From positions 87,808 to 151,807 of the forward strand of contig NZ_JAMXLR010000073.1 in assembly GCF_024054565.1 (NCBI RefSeq): a DNA stretch of 64,000 nucleotides, written 5' to 3'. The position numbers and the translations under genes are program-made. How positions within the stretch are numbered: the first letter of the stretch is position 1; each line of letters starts with the position of its first letter. This stretch comes from Aeoliella straminimaris. Lineage in GTDB: Bacteria; Planctomycetota; Planctomycetia; Pirellulales; Lacipirellulaceae. A model generated the notes under the pieces. That model worked only from the letters and a program-made list of their open reading frames with translations. It made no database searches and had not been told where the DNA came from. Below, one piece after another: positions 1 through 8,796 of this stretch.

Positions 1-127
1 GGCCGGCCGCGAGTTCGAGGTCCTCGGCCGCACCGATCTGGGCGAAGGTACCCAGGCCACCCCGGCGGTGGCCGATGGGCGTTTGTTTATTCGCACGGCG
101 TCGCAATTGTTTTGCTTGGCAGAATAA
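1..127 (+). CDS. C-terminal end of a PQQ-type beta-propeller repeat protein (partial)
   Basis: An open frame entering from the left edge (codons from base 2) ends at TAA 125-127. The 41 visible residues contain a repeat ending TPAVADGRLFIRT followed by a short strand LFCLAE. This is the usual last blade of PQQ-like (BamB/YncE-type) beta-propeller proteins, which planctomycetes carry in many copies as exported proteins. Function cannot be told from the tail. The downstream acyl-CoA ligase starts 51 bases later on the same strand, so co-transcription is possible. Confidence 0.6.
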   Translation, partial: AGREFEVLGRTDLGEGTQATPAVADGRLFIRTASQLFCLAE

Positions 128-178
128 AAGCGAGGCGGCAGGACGCTTGCCTCGGAGCACAACAGCAAATCAGGTTTC

Positions 179-1465
179 ATGACGACTCCCAGTTCTATCA
201 CGACCCCCGAACAGCGTCGCCAACTCGAATCGCTCGATCGCCCGGCCCTCGAAGCGTTCCAACTCGACCGGTTCAACGCGCTGCTCCAGCGCATCCTGCC
301 CGCCAACGAGTTCTACGCCCAGAAACTGGCCGGCTCGCCCCAGCAGTTGGAGAGCCTGGCAGAACTCGCGCAGCTTCCCTTCACCGTGAAGGACGAACTG
401 CTTCCCACCAGCGAGCAACCACCCCAGCCAAAGAATCTCACCTACCCGCTAGAGGCCTACGTTCGATTCCACCAAACTTCCGGCACGCGGGGGCGGCCGC
501 TGCCGGTGTTCGACACGGCCGAAGACTGGGAGTGGTGGCTCGAAGGTTGGCAGTACGTGCTCGACTCGGCTGGGATCACCGCCGACGATCGGGCGATGCT
601 GGCCTTCTCGTTCGGACCGTTCATCGGCTTCTGGACGGCGTTCGATTCGCTGGTCGCCCGTGGCACGCTCGTCGCCCCCGGCGGTGGAATGAGTACGCTG
701 CAGCGGATCGACGTGATGGAGCGGCTGCAAACGACGGCCCTGTTCTGCACGCCCACTTACGCACTGCACCTGGCCGAGGTGGCCGAGAAGAATCAGATCG
801 ACCTCAAGCATCTGCCGGTCAAAAAGATCGTGGTCGCCGGTGAGCCGGGCGGTTCGATACCTTCGATTCGAGACCGCATCGAAAGCACCTGGCACGCCAA
901 GTTGACCGACCACTCGGGCGCGAGCGAGATCGGCGCCTGGGGGTACGGCGACCTTGCAGCCCGTGGATTGCATATCACCGAGAACTTGTGCATTGCCGAA
1001 TTCATCAGTGTCGACACGGGCGAGCCGGCCGTCGACGGCGAACTGTCGCACCTGATTCTCACCACCTTGGGCCGCGTCGGCGCGCCGCTCATACGCTATC
1101 GTACTGGCGACCTGGTGCGGCCGCGGTGGAACGTCAGCGGGGGGAACAACTTTGTGCTGCTCGAAGGGGGCGTGCTCGGCCGCAACGACGACATGATGGT
1201 CATCCGCGGTGTGAACATTTACCCCACCAGCATCGAGCAGATCCTGCGCAGCTTCCCCGAAGTGGTCGAGTACCGCCTCACGGCCCGCAAACGGGGCCAG
1301 ATGGACAGCGTGCTGATCGAAGTGGAAGACCGCCTGGAAGAAACCGACCGCATCGCCGCCGAACTGCAAAAGCAGCTAGGCCTGTCGATCGAAGTCAAGC
1401 TGGTCGAGCCGATGTCGCTCCCCAGGTTCGAAGGCAAAGGCCGCCGATTTATCGACGAGCGGTGA
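179..1465 (+). CDS. Phenylacetate-CoA ligase-like AMP-binding enzyme
   Basis: A 428-residue protein of the PaaK type in the ANL (adenylate-forming) superfamily; such enzymes activate a carboxylic acid with ATP and load it onto CoA. The P-loop-like core FHQTSGTRGRPLPVF lies near residue 100, the adenine-binding region HSGASEIGAWGY near 245, the RYRTGDLV motif near 305, and a small C-terminal domain begins around GRNDDMMVIRGVNIYPTSIE. Length matches PaaK (about 430). The ATG at 179 gives the expected N-terminus. Substrate is not predictable: the neighbours do not form a phenylacetate pathway, so the paaK symbol is withheld. Confidence 0.88.
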   Translation: MTTPSSITTPEQRRQLESLDRPALEAFQLDRFNALLQRILPANEFYAQKLAGSPQQLESLAELAQLPFTVKDELLPTSEQPPQPKNLTYPLEAYVRFHQTSGTRGRPLPVFDTAEDWEWWLEGWQYVLDSAGITADDRAMLAFSFGPFIGFWTAFDSLVARGTLVAPGGGMSTLQRIDVMERLQTTALFCTPTYALHLAEVAEKNQIDLKHLPVKKIVVAGEPGGSIPSIRDRIESTWHAKLTDHSGASEIGAWGYGDLAARGLHITENLCIAEFISVDTGEPAVDGELSHLILTTLGRVGAPLIRYRTGDLVRPRWNVSGGNNFVLLEGGVLGRNDDMMVIRGVNIYPTSIEQILRSFPEVVEYRLTARKRGQMDSVLIEVEDRLEETDRIAAELQKQLGLSIEVKLVEPMSLPRFEGKGRRFIDER

Positions 1466-1676
1466 GGATTAGCGACGAAGGATTCAGTGAGCCCTTTGTG
1501 TCATCCTGAGGGAGCCTAAGCGACCGAAAGATCTACGCTGCGATTCATTGCGAGTTGACCAACCAAACCTACCCCTAAGGGGTTCCGACATCGTAGCCCA
1601 GGGTTGCGTGCGGGCGAGGTACGAGCCCAAACGCTACCCTGGATTTTCTGGTGAATGAACAAGACGGAGATTCGGC

Positions 1677-1967
1677 TTGCGTTACCGTTTACGAACTCTG
1701 GTCTTCGTCGTTCCGTTGGTTGTGGCGATTGTGTTTAGCCTCATTGTGCGGGAGATTCTCCACGATCATGCAGTCCGGAATCTGGAGTACGCCATGACCC
1801 GCGAGCAAGTGCTCGAGCTGTGTGGTCCGCCTCAAGAAAGGCCAAACGGCGATGAATGGACCTGGACCTATGACATCTGGTGGGCACAGGGCTGGGCGAA
1901 TGTCTATTTTGATGACCAGGACCAGGTGCACGGAATCGACATCGAATCGCCCTTCGATGGACTGTAA
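1677..1967 (+). CDS. Small exported or membrane-anchored BamE/SmpA-like protein
   Basis: 96 residues starting at TTG 1677, preceded by GGAGA at 1666-1670, which decides this non-ATG start. The N-terminus RYRLRTL plus a hydrophobic stretch (residues 7-25) is a common planctomycete export or anchor signal. The rest resembles the BamE/SmpA fold: MTREQVLELCGPPQE (helix then G-P turn) followed by strands containing WTWTYDIWW and VYFDDQDQVHGID. BamE proteins belong to outer-membrane assembly, but this one has no lipobox and the assignment is by fold pattern only. Confidence 0.6.
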   Translation: MRYRLRTLVFVVPLVVAIVFSLIVREILHDHAVRNLEYAMTREQVLELCGPPQERPNGDEWTWTYDIWWAQGWANVYFDDQDQVHGIDIESPFDGL

Positions 1968-2267
1968 ACCTCTATCGGGTAAAGCACGGCCCGGTTGCGG
2001 TCTCGGTCACACGCCGGCTGGTGGATTGCTTCTCTCTCGACCACTACCAAATACTCGCGTCAACCTGGGGCGGCACTTGGCTCGTACCTCGCCGGCGCTT
2101 GCCCCAGGCTATCATATTTCGCCCCTTCGGGGCTGCTCTCATTCGTTGCTTTTCTTCAAAAATCCGTGCCCATCAGTGTTCATCCATGGCTGAAAAGCTG
2201 CCGTAACTGCGCGGAGCTTGTTACGGCCTACGAACTCCGCGTTCTCAGTGCGCTCTGTGGTTGATAG
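1968..2267. other. Intergenic stretch without a supported gene
   Basis: 300 bases between the small BamE-like gene and epmA, which converge here. It holds a short GC hairpin (gcccc-ttc-ggggc, 2121-2133) and a segment near 2160-2195 (ccgtgcccatcagtgttcat) that resembles dispersed intergenic repeats of this phylum. Several overlapping short frames exist, but none has a ribosome-binding site or protein-like composition. Confidence 0.4.
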
Positions 2268-3155
2268 TTAAATCACCACCTCATCAATCGACTCCGCCCC
2301 CACGGCCAGCATCAACAGGCGGTCGAAGCCCAGGGCCACGCCAGCGCAGGGAGGCATGCCGGGGTCGGTCATTGCGGCCAGCAGCATTTCGGGCAGCGGC
2401 AGGGTAGGGCGGCCGAACTCGGTGCGGCCTTCGTTGGCGATGGCCAGCCGTTCGCGCAGTTCCACCGGGTCGGTGAGTTCGTGGTAGCCGTTCGCCAGTT
2501 CGACACCCCCGTGGTACAGCTCGAACCGCTCGGCTACTTGCACGGCCTGCTCGTCGATTGTCGTCGCGGCCAGCGCCGATTGGCTGGCGGGGTAGTGATA
2601 AAGCAGCTCGGGCGCGCCCGAGCCCAACGCCGGTTCCACGTGCCTGGCCAGCAGCAGATTCAGCAGCTCGTCGCGATCGTCGAGCACTTCGCCAGCTTTC
2701 TTTTGCAATTGTTCGAGCGGAGCAGTGTGGGGATCGATGCCCACGCTGCGCTGGAACGCTTCGCGGTACGAAGTGCGTGTTGCGGTTGGTGTCCCGAGCA
2801 TTTGCTGCAGCAGCTCGTCCAGCAGGCCCATGCCCGCCTGCATGTCGTCGCCGGGGCGGTACCATTCGATCATGGTGAACTCGGGCCGGTGCAGCTTGCC
2901 GCGCTCGCCCCGGCGGAAGCATTGGGCGATTTCGAAGATCGGCCCGCTCCCCGCACACAGCAGCCGCTTCATGTGCATCTCGGGCGAAGCTTGCAGGTAG
3001 CCCAACCCCGGGGCCTCGAAAGGGTCGATGTGCAGTTCGGGAATGATCTCCACGTCGACGCGCGGTGTGGCGACTTCGGTGAAGCCTCGGTCGCTGAAAA
3101 ACTGCCGCACGTTGGCCAGCAGTTCGGCGCGTCGCTTCAATATCGCGCTGGTCAT
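2268..3155 (-). CDS. epmA: EF-P--(R)-beta-lysine ligase EpmA (GenX/PoxA/YjeA)
   Basis: A 295-residue class II lysyl-tRNA synthetase paralogue without the anticodon-binding domain. It attaches (R)-beta-lysine to the conserved lysine of EF-P. Class II motifs are visible: SPEMHMKRLL near residue 56, motif 2 as RGERGKLHRPEFTMIEWY near 85, and motif 3 as GVALGFDRLLML near the end. The start at 3155 overlaps the stop of the upstream M48 gene by four bases (ATGA), so the two are translationally coupled. A longer in-frame opening runs back into the M48 gene but is not needed. Substrate (EF-P, 5985) and beta-lysine producer (EpmB, 6701) are encoded within 4 kb, which supports the call over a lysyl-tRNA synthetase fragment. 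Confidence 0.92.
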   Translation of the reverse strand: MTSAILKRRAELLANVRQFFSDRGFTEVATPRVDVEIIPELHIDPFEAPGLGYLQASPEMHMKRLLCAGSGPIFEIAQCFRRGERGKLHRPEFTMIEWYRPGDDMQAGMGLLDELLQQMLGTPTATRTSYREAFQRSVGIDPHTAPLEQLQKKAGEVLDDRDELLNLLLARHVEPALGSGAPELLYHYPASQSALAATTIDEQAVQVAERFELYHGGVELANGYHELTDPVELRERLAIANEGRTEFGRPTLPLPEMLLAAMTDPGMPPCAGVALGFDRLLMLAVGAESIDEVVI

Positions 3156-5158
3156 GCGTCCTTCGCTCCCCAGAACGCGGGGGCGGGGTTCACCGGCTGG
3201 CCAGCGATCAACGGTGGTACCGGACAGTCGAGCAAATCGGCAATGCCGCGGAGCAACTCGGCCTCGGCCACCTTCACTTCGCCGTCGGCGCAGATCACTT
3301 CGGCGCTGGCGTCGAGCACCAGGCCGCGCTGCCGTTCGGCAACGCGCGAAAGGGTGTCGAGGGCGTCCTTCAACTTGGCAAGGCTGCACTGATTGCGGGG
3401 CAGCCAGGTGAGCTTCACGTTGGGCAGCATCGGCTCGGCCGTGCGAAACGCCTGCTCGGCTTGCTGGTCGTTGTGACCCACGTGGGCGAGCGTGGCCAGC
3501 AGCATCGAGCATTCGTCGCCCAGACGCTGCAAGCCATAGTACAGCGTGACCACGCGACGCTGACTGCGGTACTCTGGCTCGAGGTGCCGCTCGATGATGC
3601 GGCCGAGTGTCCACTCGAACAGCCCCAGGTTTTCATCGGCGGCCACCAGCGCGTGCACGCACTTGGTGAATACGTCGAATTGCGAAGCTGACATCGAGCG
3701 CAGGGCCGGAATGCACATGTCCACAAGTGGCAGCCTGCCACGGGGCTCGATATTGGCGACATCGCGCTGCAACTTGCTGGCGGCGTGCAGTACCGCAGGA
3801 TCGGCCGTTTGTCGCAGTGCGGCGATCTGCTTCTCCCGCACTTCGCGGCGGCTGTCGAGCAGCAGGCAGTACACCACGGCGCGGGCTTCGTGGGGTTCGC
3901 GGGCCGCGTCGCGGACGGCCGCGGGCAGTTCGGCGATGACCTTGGCCGCGTGCTGGCGATGAATTTCCTGAGGTTCGCCCACCTGTTCGACGGCATCGTC
4001 CACAATGCCCAGGTCGACGATATCGCTGGTGTCCGCCGTTACGGCCGGAGTATCACCCGCCAGCGAAGAGACGCCCGCCACGCCGGCGCTCGAGGCCGCG
4101 GCGCCGCTTGCTGCCACGCTGGCGATCGGTTCGGGGTACTTTCCATCCCAGGTGGGTTCGATCGCCAGGATGCGTTTGGGCAGCGGCGGGTGGGTGGCCA
4201 TCAGGCCGCTGAATCCCTCGAACACGCCTTGGGCGAAGAACATGTGGCTGGCTTCGTTGGCGGCTGGTGTCTTGAGTTTCGAACCGTTCGCCGCGGCGCC
4301 AATGCGCTTCAGTGCGCCACCAATACCATCCGGATTGCGGGTAAACTGCACCGCCGAGGCGTCGGCCAGGTACTCGCGCTGACGCGAGACGGCCGCCTTC
4401 ATCAGGCCGCCGATAAATGTGCCGATGAACCCCAGCACCATCAGCGCCAGGCCAATGGCCAGTACCACCAATACGGCGCTTCCTTTGCCGCGGTCGCTTC
4501 TACTGCGGCCGCTGAAGAACGTTGACCGCAGGAGCAATTGTCCAGTGAGCCCCAGCAGCAGAATGCCATGCAGGATGCCGATGAGGCGGATGCTCATCTT
4601 CATGTCGCCGTTGAGGATGTGGCTGAACTCGTGGGCGATCACGCCTTGCAGTTGTTCGCGCGAGAGTTGCTCGATGGCCCCACGGGTTACCCCCACCACG
4701 GCGTCGCTCGGTGTGTAGCCGGCGGCAAAGGCGTTGATACCGGGCTCCTCCATCAGGAATACTGGCGGCACCGGCACGCCCGAGGCGATGGCCATTTCCT
4801 CCACCACGTTCAGCAGCTTTCGCTCGGCGAGGCCCGACTCGTTGGGGTGAAGCCGACGGCCACCCAGCCGGCTGGCGACACCTGAGCCACCGCCGCTGCG
4901 AAGTTCAAAAACCTTGAACAGCGTACCGCCCACCACCATAACGAGTGCTCCGCCGGCAGCCAGCAGCGGAATCTCGTACCCGCGTTGCTGGCCGTGGCCA
5001 TCCAGCGCGCCACCGTACGAATCGTACCCTTCCATGGCGAACAGGGTGACAAAGAACGTGGCAACAACGATGCCCAAGGTTGCCAGCAGGAACATGCCGA
5101 TCAGCCAAACCGTGTTGCGACGCGCCGCGGATTGCCGTTCGAAGAAGTCAGTTGCCAT
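3152..5158 (-). CDS. M48 family metalloprotease with long C-terminal TerB-like extension
   Basis: 668 residues from ATG 5158 (TTG 5164 is six bases further upstream in frame). The N-terminus has two membrane segments (about 17-45 and 65-85), followed by the peptidase domain with VIAHEFSHILNGD (HExxH near residue 176) and two more hydrophobic stretches (about 200-260). This is an HtpX-like integral membrane zinc protease. HtpX itself is about 290 residues; here some 330 more follow, ending in a helical segment (DGEVKVAEAELLRGIADLL) that looks like a TerB/acidic-helix module. LemA lies directly upstream on the same strand, the classic M48-LemA pairing. Substrate unknown; membrane protein quality control is the family role. 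Confidence 0.85.
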   Translation of the reverse strand: MATDFFERQSAARRNTVWLIGMFLLATLGIVVATFFVTLFAMEGYDSYGGALDGHGQQRGYEIPLLAAGGALVMVVGGTLFKVFELRSGGGSGVASRLGGRRLHPNESGLAERKLLNVVEEMAIASGVPVPPVFLMEEPGINAFAAGYTPSDAVVGVTRGAIEQLSREQLQGVIAHEFSHILNGDMKMSIRLIGILHGILLLGLTGQLLLRSTFFSGRSRSDRGKGSAVLVVLAIGLALMVLGFIGTFIGGLMKAAVSRQREYLADASAVQFTRNPDGIGGALKRIGAAANGSKLKTPAANEASHMFFAQGVFEGFSGLMATHPPLPKRILAIEPTWDGKYPEPIASVAASGAAASSAGVAGVSSLAGDTPAVTADTSDIVDLGIVDDAVEQVGEPQEIHRQHAAKVIAELPAAVRDAAREPHEARAVVYCLLLDSRREVREKQIAALRQTADPAVLHAASKLQRDVANIEPRGRLPLVDMCIPALRSMSASQFDVFTKCVHALVAADENLGLFEWTLGRIIERHLEPEYRSQRRVVTLYYGLQRLGDECSMLLATLAHVGHNDQQAEQAFRTAEPMLPNVKLTWLPRNQCSLAKLKDALDTLSRVAERQRGLVLDASAEVICADGEVKVAEAELLRGIADLLDCPVPPLIAGQPVNPAPAFWGAKDA

Positions 5159-5235
5159 TACCAACCATTTGTGGAATGGATGCGTAGGGTGCGAGCTGGA
5201 GCGCTAGTCTGTCCAATGTCCGGCTCGACCGGAAA

Positions 5236-5850
5236 TCAGTCGAACGAGACGGACGGTGCCTCGGCGATGGCGGCCGAGTCGAACTGCAGCAGTTCGGCGT
5301 TCATCGTGTGGCCGAACATGCTGGCGAACACCACCGGCGGGAACGACTCGCGGTAGGTGTTGTACTCGGTAACCGAGTCGTTGTAATGCTGCCGGGCGAA
5401 GCTCACCTTGTTTTCGGTGGCGGTCAGTTCCTCGGTCAGCTGCATCATGTTCTGGTTCGCTTTCAGGTCGGGGTAGGCCTCGGCCACGGCGAACAGTCGG
5501 CCCAACACGCCGCTCAGCCCCTTCTCGGCACTGGCCAGGTCGGCCATCGCGCCGGCCGCCCCAGGATGCTCGGCCGCTGCTTTCAAACTGCCCAAGGCCT
5601 GGTTACGAGCCGAGATCACCGCCTCGAGGGTTTCGCGTTCGTGCTTCATGTAGCCCTTGGCGGTCTCGACCAGGTTGGGAATCAGGTCGTACCGTCGCTG
5701 CAGTTGCACTTCGATTTGCGAGAACGCGTTCTCGTAGCGGTTCTCCAGCGTGACCAGGCGGTTATAGATGCCGATGCCGTACATCAGTGCAATGACGCCG
5801 AACGCAATGACGACGCCCACAATGATCAGCAGAATGGTTCCAGATCCCAT
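5236..5850 (-). CDS. lemA: LemA family membrane protein
   Basis: 204 residues. A single N-terminal membrane helix (residues 4-25, ILLIIVGVVIAFGVIALMYGI) is followed by the LemA signature: YNRLVTLENRYENAFSQIEV then QRRYDLIPNLVETAKGYMKHE, then long alpha-helices including FARQHYNDSVTEYNTYRESFP. Family length is about 190-200. The ATG at 5850 begins the hydrophobic helix. The M48 protease gene follows 77 bases downstream on the same strand, an arrangement conserved in many bacteria. The molecular function of LemA is not established; a role in membrane protein turnover with the protease is inferred from context. Confidence 0.9.
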   Translation of the reverse strand: MGSGTILLIIVGVVIAFGVIALMYGIGIYNRLVTLENRYENAFSQIEVQLQRRYDLIPNLVETAKGYMKHERETLEAVISARNQALGSLKAAAEHPGAAGAMADLASAEKGLSGVLGRLFAVAEAYPDLKANQNMMQLTEELTATENKVSFARQHYNDSVTEYNTYRESFPPVVFASMFGHTMNAELLQFDSAAIAEAPSVSFD

Positions 5851-5984
5851 GCGTGTATTCCTGTTGGTTGAGGTCGGTTGACGCTAGGTGGTATTCGCCG
5901 CTGGCGCTGGAATCTTGATTCGTGGCCGTTTGCTCCGCAAACGAGCAATAGGGCCCTGCCGACGAGCAGAGCTAAATTCTAGCA

Positions 5985-6563
5985 TTATTCCGGCGCGTTG
6001 GTCCGCTCGATGTACTCGAAAGTGCGGGTGTCGACGCGGAGCCAGTCGCCCGTGTTGATGAACGCGGGGGCCTGGATTTCGGCGCCGGTTTCCAGCTTCA
6101 CCGGCTTCGAAACATTGGTAGCCGTGTTGCCCTTAGCGGCGGGCTCGGCGTACTCGACTTGCAGGATGACGTGGTTGGGGGGCGTCACGCCGATCGGCTG
6201 GTTGTTGAAGGTAATGATCTGGCAGTCGAGGCCCTCTTTGAGAAACCCGGCGAAGTCGCCCACCTGCTCGGCGCTCAGTTCGTATTGCTCGTAGTCGATG
6301 TTGTTCATGAATACGAACGCATCGGCCTGGCGGTACAGGTACTGGGCGGTGAATTCCATGACGTCGGCCGCTTCGAGCGTTTGACCCGCGCGGTAGGTGC
6401 GGTCGACCACGGTGTTGCGAATGAGGTTCTTCAGCTTGCATTCATACAGCGCGGTGCCCTTGCCCGGCTTGCGGAAGTTCATTTCCACCATCAGAAATGG
6501 TACGCCATCGATCTGGACCTTCAGGCCCTTGCGAAAGTCGCTGGTGTTGTACGTGCTTGGCAC
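5985..6563 (-). CDS. efp: Translation elongation factor P
   Basis: 192 residues if translation begins at GTG 6563, giving MPSTYNTSDFRKGLKVQIDG, the normal EF-P N-terminus. An in-frame ATG at 6623 would add 20 residues with no EF-P similarity. EF-P relieves ribosomes stalled at polyproline. The modified loop is KPGKGTA with the target lysine at about position 35 (Lys34 in E. coli). The three beta-barrel domains are complete through FINTGDWLRVDTRTFEYIER. It is transcribed divergently from epmB, and epmA lies 2.8 kb downstream, so the beta-lysylation pathway is encoded locally. No EpmC-type hydroxylase is visible. Confidence 0.93.
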   Translation of the reverse strand: MPSTYNTSDFRKGLKVQIDGVPFLMVEMNFRKPGKGTALYECKLKNLIRNTVVDRTYRAGQTLEAADVMEFTAQYLYRQADAFVFMNNIDYEQYELSAEQVGDFAGFLKEGLDCQIITFNNQPIGVTPPNHVILQVEYAEPAAKGNTATNVSKPVKLETGAEIQAPAFINTGDWLRVDTRTFEYIERTNAPE

Positions 6564-6700
6564 TGCTTCGGTTCCGTTTTCAAGTTGATCGAATTTAGTG
6601 TATTGTACGAGGTCAGCCTCCATTTCCGGCGAGTCGCAGCTCGTCGGCTGGGGCTTCTGGCGAGACCGATCCCCGTTAAGCCTACCTTAGGGAATCCACC

Positions 6701-7717
6701 ATTTTAGCGACCACCAGCCAATCTGTCCGCCCCACTCCGGATGCCCAAAACCCCAAAGATTGGCGGGATGCCCTGCGCAGTGCGTTCCGCACGCCCGACG
6801 AGCTGTGCGACTACCTGGGCCTGCCGCGCGAGGTGGCGGCCGCGGCCCGCGATTTCCCCATGCTGGTGCCGCGGAGCTATGCCGGCCGTATGCGGCATGG
6901 CGACGCCGCCGACCCACTGCTCAGGCAGGTGCTGCCGGTCGATGCCGAGCACCTGCCGCTGCCCGGATTCACCACCGACCCGGTGGGGGATCGCCAAGCC
7001 GAGTCGGGCCGGGGACTGCTACATAAGTACCATGGGCGGGTGCTGCTGGTGCTCACGGGGGCCTGCGCCGTGAACTGCCGCTACTGCTTCCGCCGCCACT
7101 ATCCGTACAACACAGCCTCGGCCGGCCCGAAAGAATGGAAGGCGGCACTCGAAGCGATTGCGGCGGACGACTCGGTGGAGGAGGTCATCCTGTCGGGGGG
7201 CGACCCGCTGATGCTGGCCGATGCGCTGCTGGCGGAACTCGCCGAGGCTATTGAGCAGATCTCGCACGTCCGTCGGCTCCGCATCCATACCCGGCTGCCG
7301 ATCGTGATGCCCGAGCGGGTGACCGACCAATGGACCCAATGGCTCGCGGCCGGGCGGCTTACGAAGGTGGTCGTGGTGCACGCCAATCATGCGAATGAGC
7401 TCGACCGGCAGGTGGGCAGTTCGCTGGCGCGATTGCGGGCCACCGGCGCAACCCTGCTCAATCAGGCGGTGTTGCTGCGGGGCGTGAACGACTCGACCGC
7501 CGCTCAGCGCGAACTGTGCGAGCGGCTGGTCGAACAGGGCGTCACGCCGTACTATTTGCATCAACTCGACCGCGTGGCCGGCGCTGGGCACTTCGAGGTG
7601 CCGGTGCCCGAAGGCTTGGAGATTATTCGCCAACTGCGCGCGACGCTGCCCGGTTACATGGTGCCGCGGTACGTGCAGGAGATTGCCGGCGAGCCGAACA
7701 AGCGAGTGCTGGCATGA
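6701..7717 (+). CDS. epmB: EF-P beta-lysylation protein EpmB (lysine 2,3-aminomutase family), probable ATT start
   Basis: A radical SAM/PLP enzyme converting L-lysine to (R)-beta-lysine for EF-P modification. The cluster motif CAVNCRYCF is at residues 122-129; IHTRLPIVMPERV and the C-terminal MVPRYVQEIAGEPNK are also family features. The region before the first usual start (GTG 6833) is clearly coding: DWRDALRSAFRTPDELCDYL aligns with the E. coli EpmB N-terminus, and the frame is open back to a TAA at 6677-6679. Within it no ATG, GTG or TTG occurs. ATT 6701, seven bases after AGGGA (6690-6694), is the only good candidate and gives 338 residues (about 342 in E. coli). The stop overlaps the rlmN start by ATGA. 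Confidence 0.85.
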   Translation: MLATTSQSVRPTPDAQNPKDWRDALRSAFRTPDELCDYLGLPREVAAAARDFPMLVPRSYAGRMRHGDAADPLLRQVLPVDAEHLPLPGFTTDPVGDRQAESGRGLLHKYHGRVLLVLTGACAVNCRYCFRRHYPYNTASAGPKEWKAALEAIAADDSVEEVILSGGDPLMLADALLAELAEAIEQISHVRRLRIHTRLPIVMPERVTDQWTQWLAAGRLTKVVVVHANHANELDRQVGSSLARLRATGATLLNQAVLLRGVNDSTAAQRELCERLVEQGVTPYYLHQLDRVAGAGHFEVPVPEGLEIIRQLRATLPGYMVPRYVQEIAGEPNKRVLA

Positions 7718-8796
7718 GCGACCTGCCCATCCTCCAGAACGTTTCTCTTTACGACGCCGCTGCCGTGGAATCGCTGCGGCGCGCGCTGGCGCTCGATCCC
7801 CACCTGGTGCATCGCCTGCGAACGGTGCTATGGAAGAAGTTCGCTGGCCGCGAGGCGGCGCTCCACGAACTGCCGCCGGCCGCTCGGGAGGTATTCGCCC
7901 AGCACGTGGAGTTTCACCCGCTCACACTCGACGTCAGGCTCGACTCGGCCGAAGACGGCGCCACCAAGCTGGTGTTTCGCACGGCCGGCGATCAGCGGAT
8001 CGAATCGGTGCTGCTGCGGGCCGGGACGGGGCGGACCGCGCTGTGCATTTCGAGCCAGGTAGGCTGTGCGGCCAATTGCGATTTTTGCGCCACCGGCAAA
8101 ATGGGCTTCTTCGCCAACCTGTCGGCCGGCGAGATGCTCGATCAGATTGTACAAGCCAACGAGCAGATCAAGGACGAGGGCCGCACCGTACGAAACATCG
8201 TGCTGATGGGCATGGGCGAGCCGTTTCACAACGAGCCGGCCGTGTACGAGGTGCTCGATACGCTCACGGATGGCCGCGGCTTCAACCACCCGGCCAGCCG
8301 CATTTTGATTTCCACCGTGGGCATCCCCGACGCCATGCTGCGTTGCGGGCGGCGTTATCCCAGCGTGAACCTGGCGCTCAGCCTGCACTCGGTCCGTCAG
8401 GAGGTCCGCGAGCGGATTATCCCGCTGGCCAGGAAGCACCCGCTCGACGAGCTTCGCCAGGCCATCGTGGAGCTCAACGCCATTCAGCCGTCGACCGTGA
8501 TGATCGAGTACCTGATGCTCGCGGGCGTGAACGATTCGTTGGAGGACGCCGCGGAGCTGGTCCGCTACCTCGACGGCCTGCGCGTGCACGTGAACCTGAT
8601 CCCGTACAACCCGATCGAAGGCGCTCCCGAACTGAAGAGTTCGCCGCGCGAGGTTAGCGACCTCTTTGCCGACCATCTAAAGGCGGCCGGGCTGACCACG
8701 ACCATCCGCTACTCGATGGGCGCGGATATCGAAGCCGCCTGCGGGCAGTTGGTGCAGCAGCTGGAACGCAAGCGGAGAACCACTGCCACTCAGTGA
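7714..8796 (+). CDS. rlmN: Dual-specificity 23S rRNA/tRNA (adenine-C2) methyltransferase RlmN
   Basis: 360 residues from ATG 7714, which overlaps the epmB stop (7715-7717), so the two genes form a coupled unit. Radical SAM cysteines are C118, C122 and C125 in SQVGCAANCDFCATGKMGF. The mechanistic cysteines of this family are also present: C111 in LCISSQVG, and one near residue 343 in DIEAACGQL. MGMGEP and SLHSVRQEVRERIIP complete the family pattern. RlmN methylates A2503 of 23S rRNA and A37 of some tRNAs. In a much longer upstream opening of this frame the additional residues belong to the epmB region read out of frame. Confidence 0.93.
   Translation: MSDLPILQNVSLYDAAAVESLRRALALDPHLVHRLRTVLWKKFAGREAALHELPPAAREVFAQHVEFHPLTLDVRLDSAEDGATKLVFRTAGDQRIESVLLRAGTGRTALCISSQVGCAANCDFCATGKMGFFANLSAGEMLDQIVQANEQIKDEGRTVRNIVLMGMGEPFHNEPAVYEVLDTLTDGRGFNHPASRILISTVGIPDAMLRCGRRYPSVNLALSLHSVRQEVRERIIPLARKHPLDELRQAIVELNAIQPSTVMIEYLMLAGVNDSLEDAAELVRYLDGLRVHVNLIPYNPIEGAPELKSSPREVSDLFADHLKAAGLTTTIRYSMGADIEAACGQLVQQLERKRRTTATQ

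Noticed and set aside
2481..3392. 303-residue plus-strand frame opposite epmA and the M48 gene
   Set aside because: Antisense shadow of two well-supported genes; composition follows GC-rich codon mirror, no ribosome-binding site.
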